Source: Methylobacterium aerolatum
GTDB lineage: Bacteria > Pseudomonadota > Alphaproteobacteria > Rhizobiales > Beijerinckiaceae
Direction of reading: 5' to 3'
Assembly (NCBI RefSeq): GCF_022179085.1
Contig: NZ_BPQE01000023.1
Location: 146,612-210,611 of the forward strand
Length of the DNA: 64,000 nt
The notes beneath the pieces are model-generated. The model saw only the letters and a program-made list of their open reading frames with translations, was not told the DNA's origin and did no database searches. Positions 63,991 to 64,000 of this stretch are shown in pieces. The position numbers and the translations under genes are program-made. Positions within the stretch are counted from its first letter, which is position 1. Each line of letters starts with the position of its first letter.

Positions 63991-64000
63991 TTGTGATTAT

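Larger units (their letters stand above)
63655..64000 (+). promoter_or_regulatory. leader region of an rRNA operon (16S gene expected beyond the window)
   Basis: This gene-free 346 bp becomes T/G-rich and A-poor toward the end, unlike the coding DNA around it. It holds a near-consensus promoter at 63755-63783 and a boxA-like site at 63979-63990 followed by TTGTGATTAT, the sequence style seen just before 16S rRNA genes in alphaproteobacteria. The rRNA itself is not in the window. Confidence 0.65.

Overview
The window is high-GC alphaproteobacterial chromosome. Gene content and order (murA / DUF2948 / hisD / UPF0262 / LMW phosphatase; dapF-mtaB-ftsY-yciB-ccm; C4-type hemA; UPF0262, DUF2948, IalB and CpaA families) point to Hyphomicrobiales. 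The overall impression is Methylobacterium/Methylorubrum-like, including an MxaD-like SRPBCC protein. The genus is an inference. No prophage, insertion sequence, CRISPR array or plasmid backbone was seen; this is mostly core chromosome with small accessory patches.

Layout. 1-8.8 kb: 5' part of an Mrp-type antiporter subunit A gene, a small secreted Cys protein, selA, an OhrR-like MarR regulator, a pentapeptide-repeat protein with a two-helix pore-like tail, a YdeP-type molybdoenzyme and a thiamine-binding MTH1187-type protein. 9-16 kb: accessory redox/catabolic patch (aldehyde dehydrogenase, SDR, GST, orphan Liv-type binding protein, iron alcohol dehydrogenase, epoxide-hydrolase-like protein). 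16-26 kb: SRPBCC protein, tRNA-Gly, aroQ, pyrE-pyrC-amidase, then branched-chain amino acid genes ilvB-ilvN and ilvC. ilvB is preceded by a promoter, a 16-codon leader peptide rich in Ile/Leu/Val and an intrinsic terminator, i.e. a readable attenuator. 26-34 kb: flavin oxidoreductase-like protein, methyltransferase, HAD dehalogenase, trpS, an endonuclease III-like glycosylase coupled to an exported GyrI-like protein, dapF-mtaB and a pseudouridine synthase. 34-46 kb: ftsY-yciB, ccmCDG, RNA methyltransferase-like/DUF2007, polyprenyl diphosphate synthase, LMW phosphatase-UPF0262-hisD-DUF2948, murA. 46-53 kb: hemA, suhB-like, apt, rpmH-rnpA-yidC-engB-DUF423, a metallophosphatase. 53-61 kb: small Flp pilus set (CpaC N-domain protein, Flp pilin, CpaA peptidase), YgjP-type metallopeptidase, and an IalB / exported protein / two-glycosyltransferase operon. 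61-64 kb: purC, nth-DUF2244, and at the right edge a strong promoter and boxA-like site that look like the leader of an rRNA operon lying outside the window.

The most distinctive non-coding signal is a family of at least ten dispersed, intergenic, ~90-bp inverted repeats built on a core GCGAAGCAATCC / GGATTGCTTCGC. Every convergent gene gap longer than ~110 bp in this window holds one, and the shorter convergent gaps hold none. No complete undescribed multi-gene system is evident. The best candidates for follow-up are the ilvB attenuator, the repeat family, the pentapeptide-pore protein, the exported GyrI-like/glycosylase pair and the glycosyltransferase operon.
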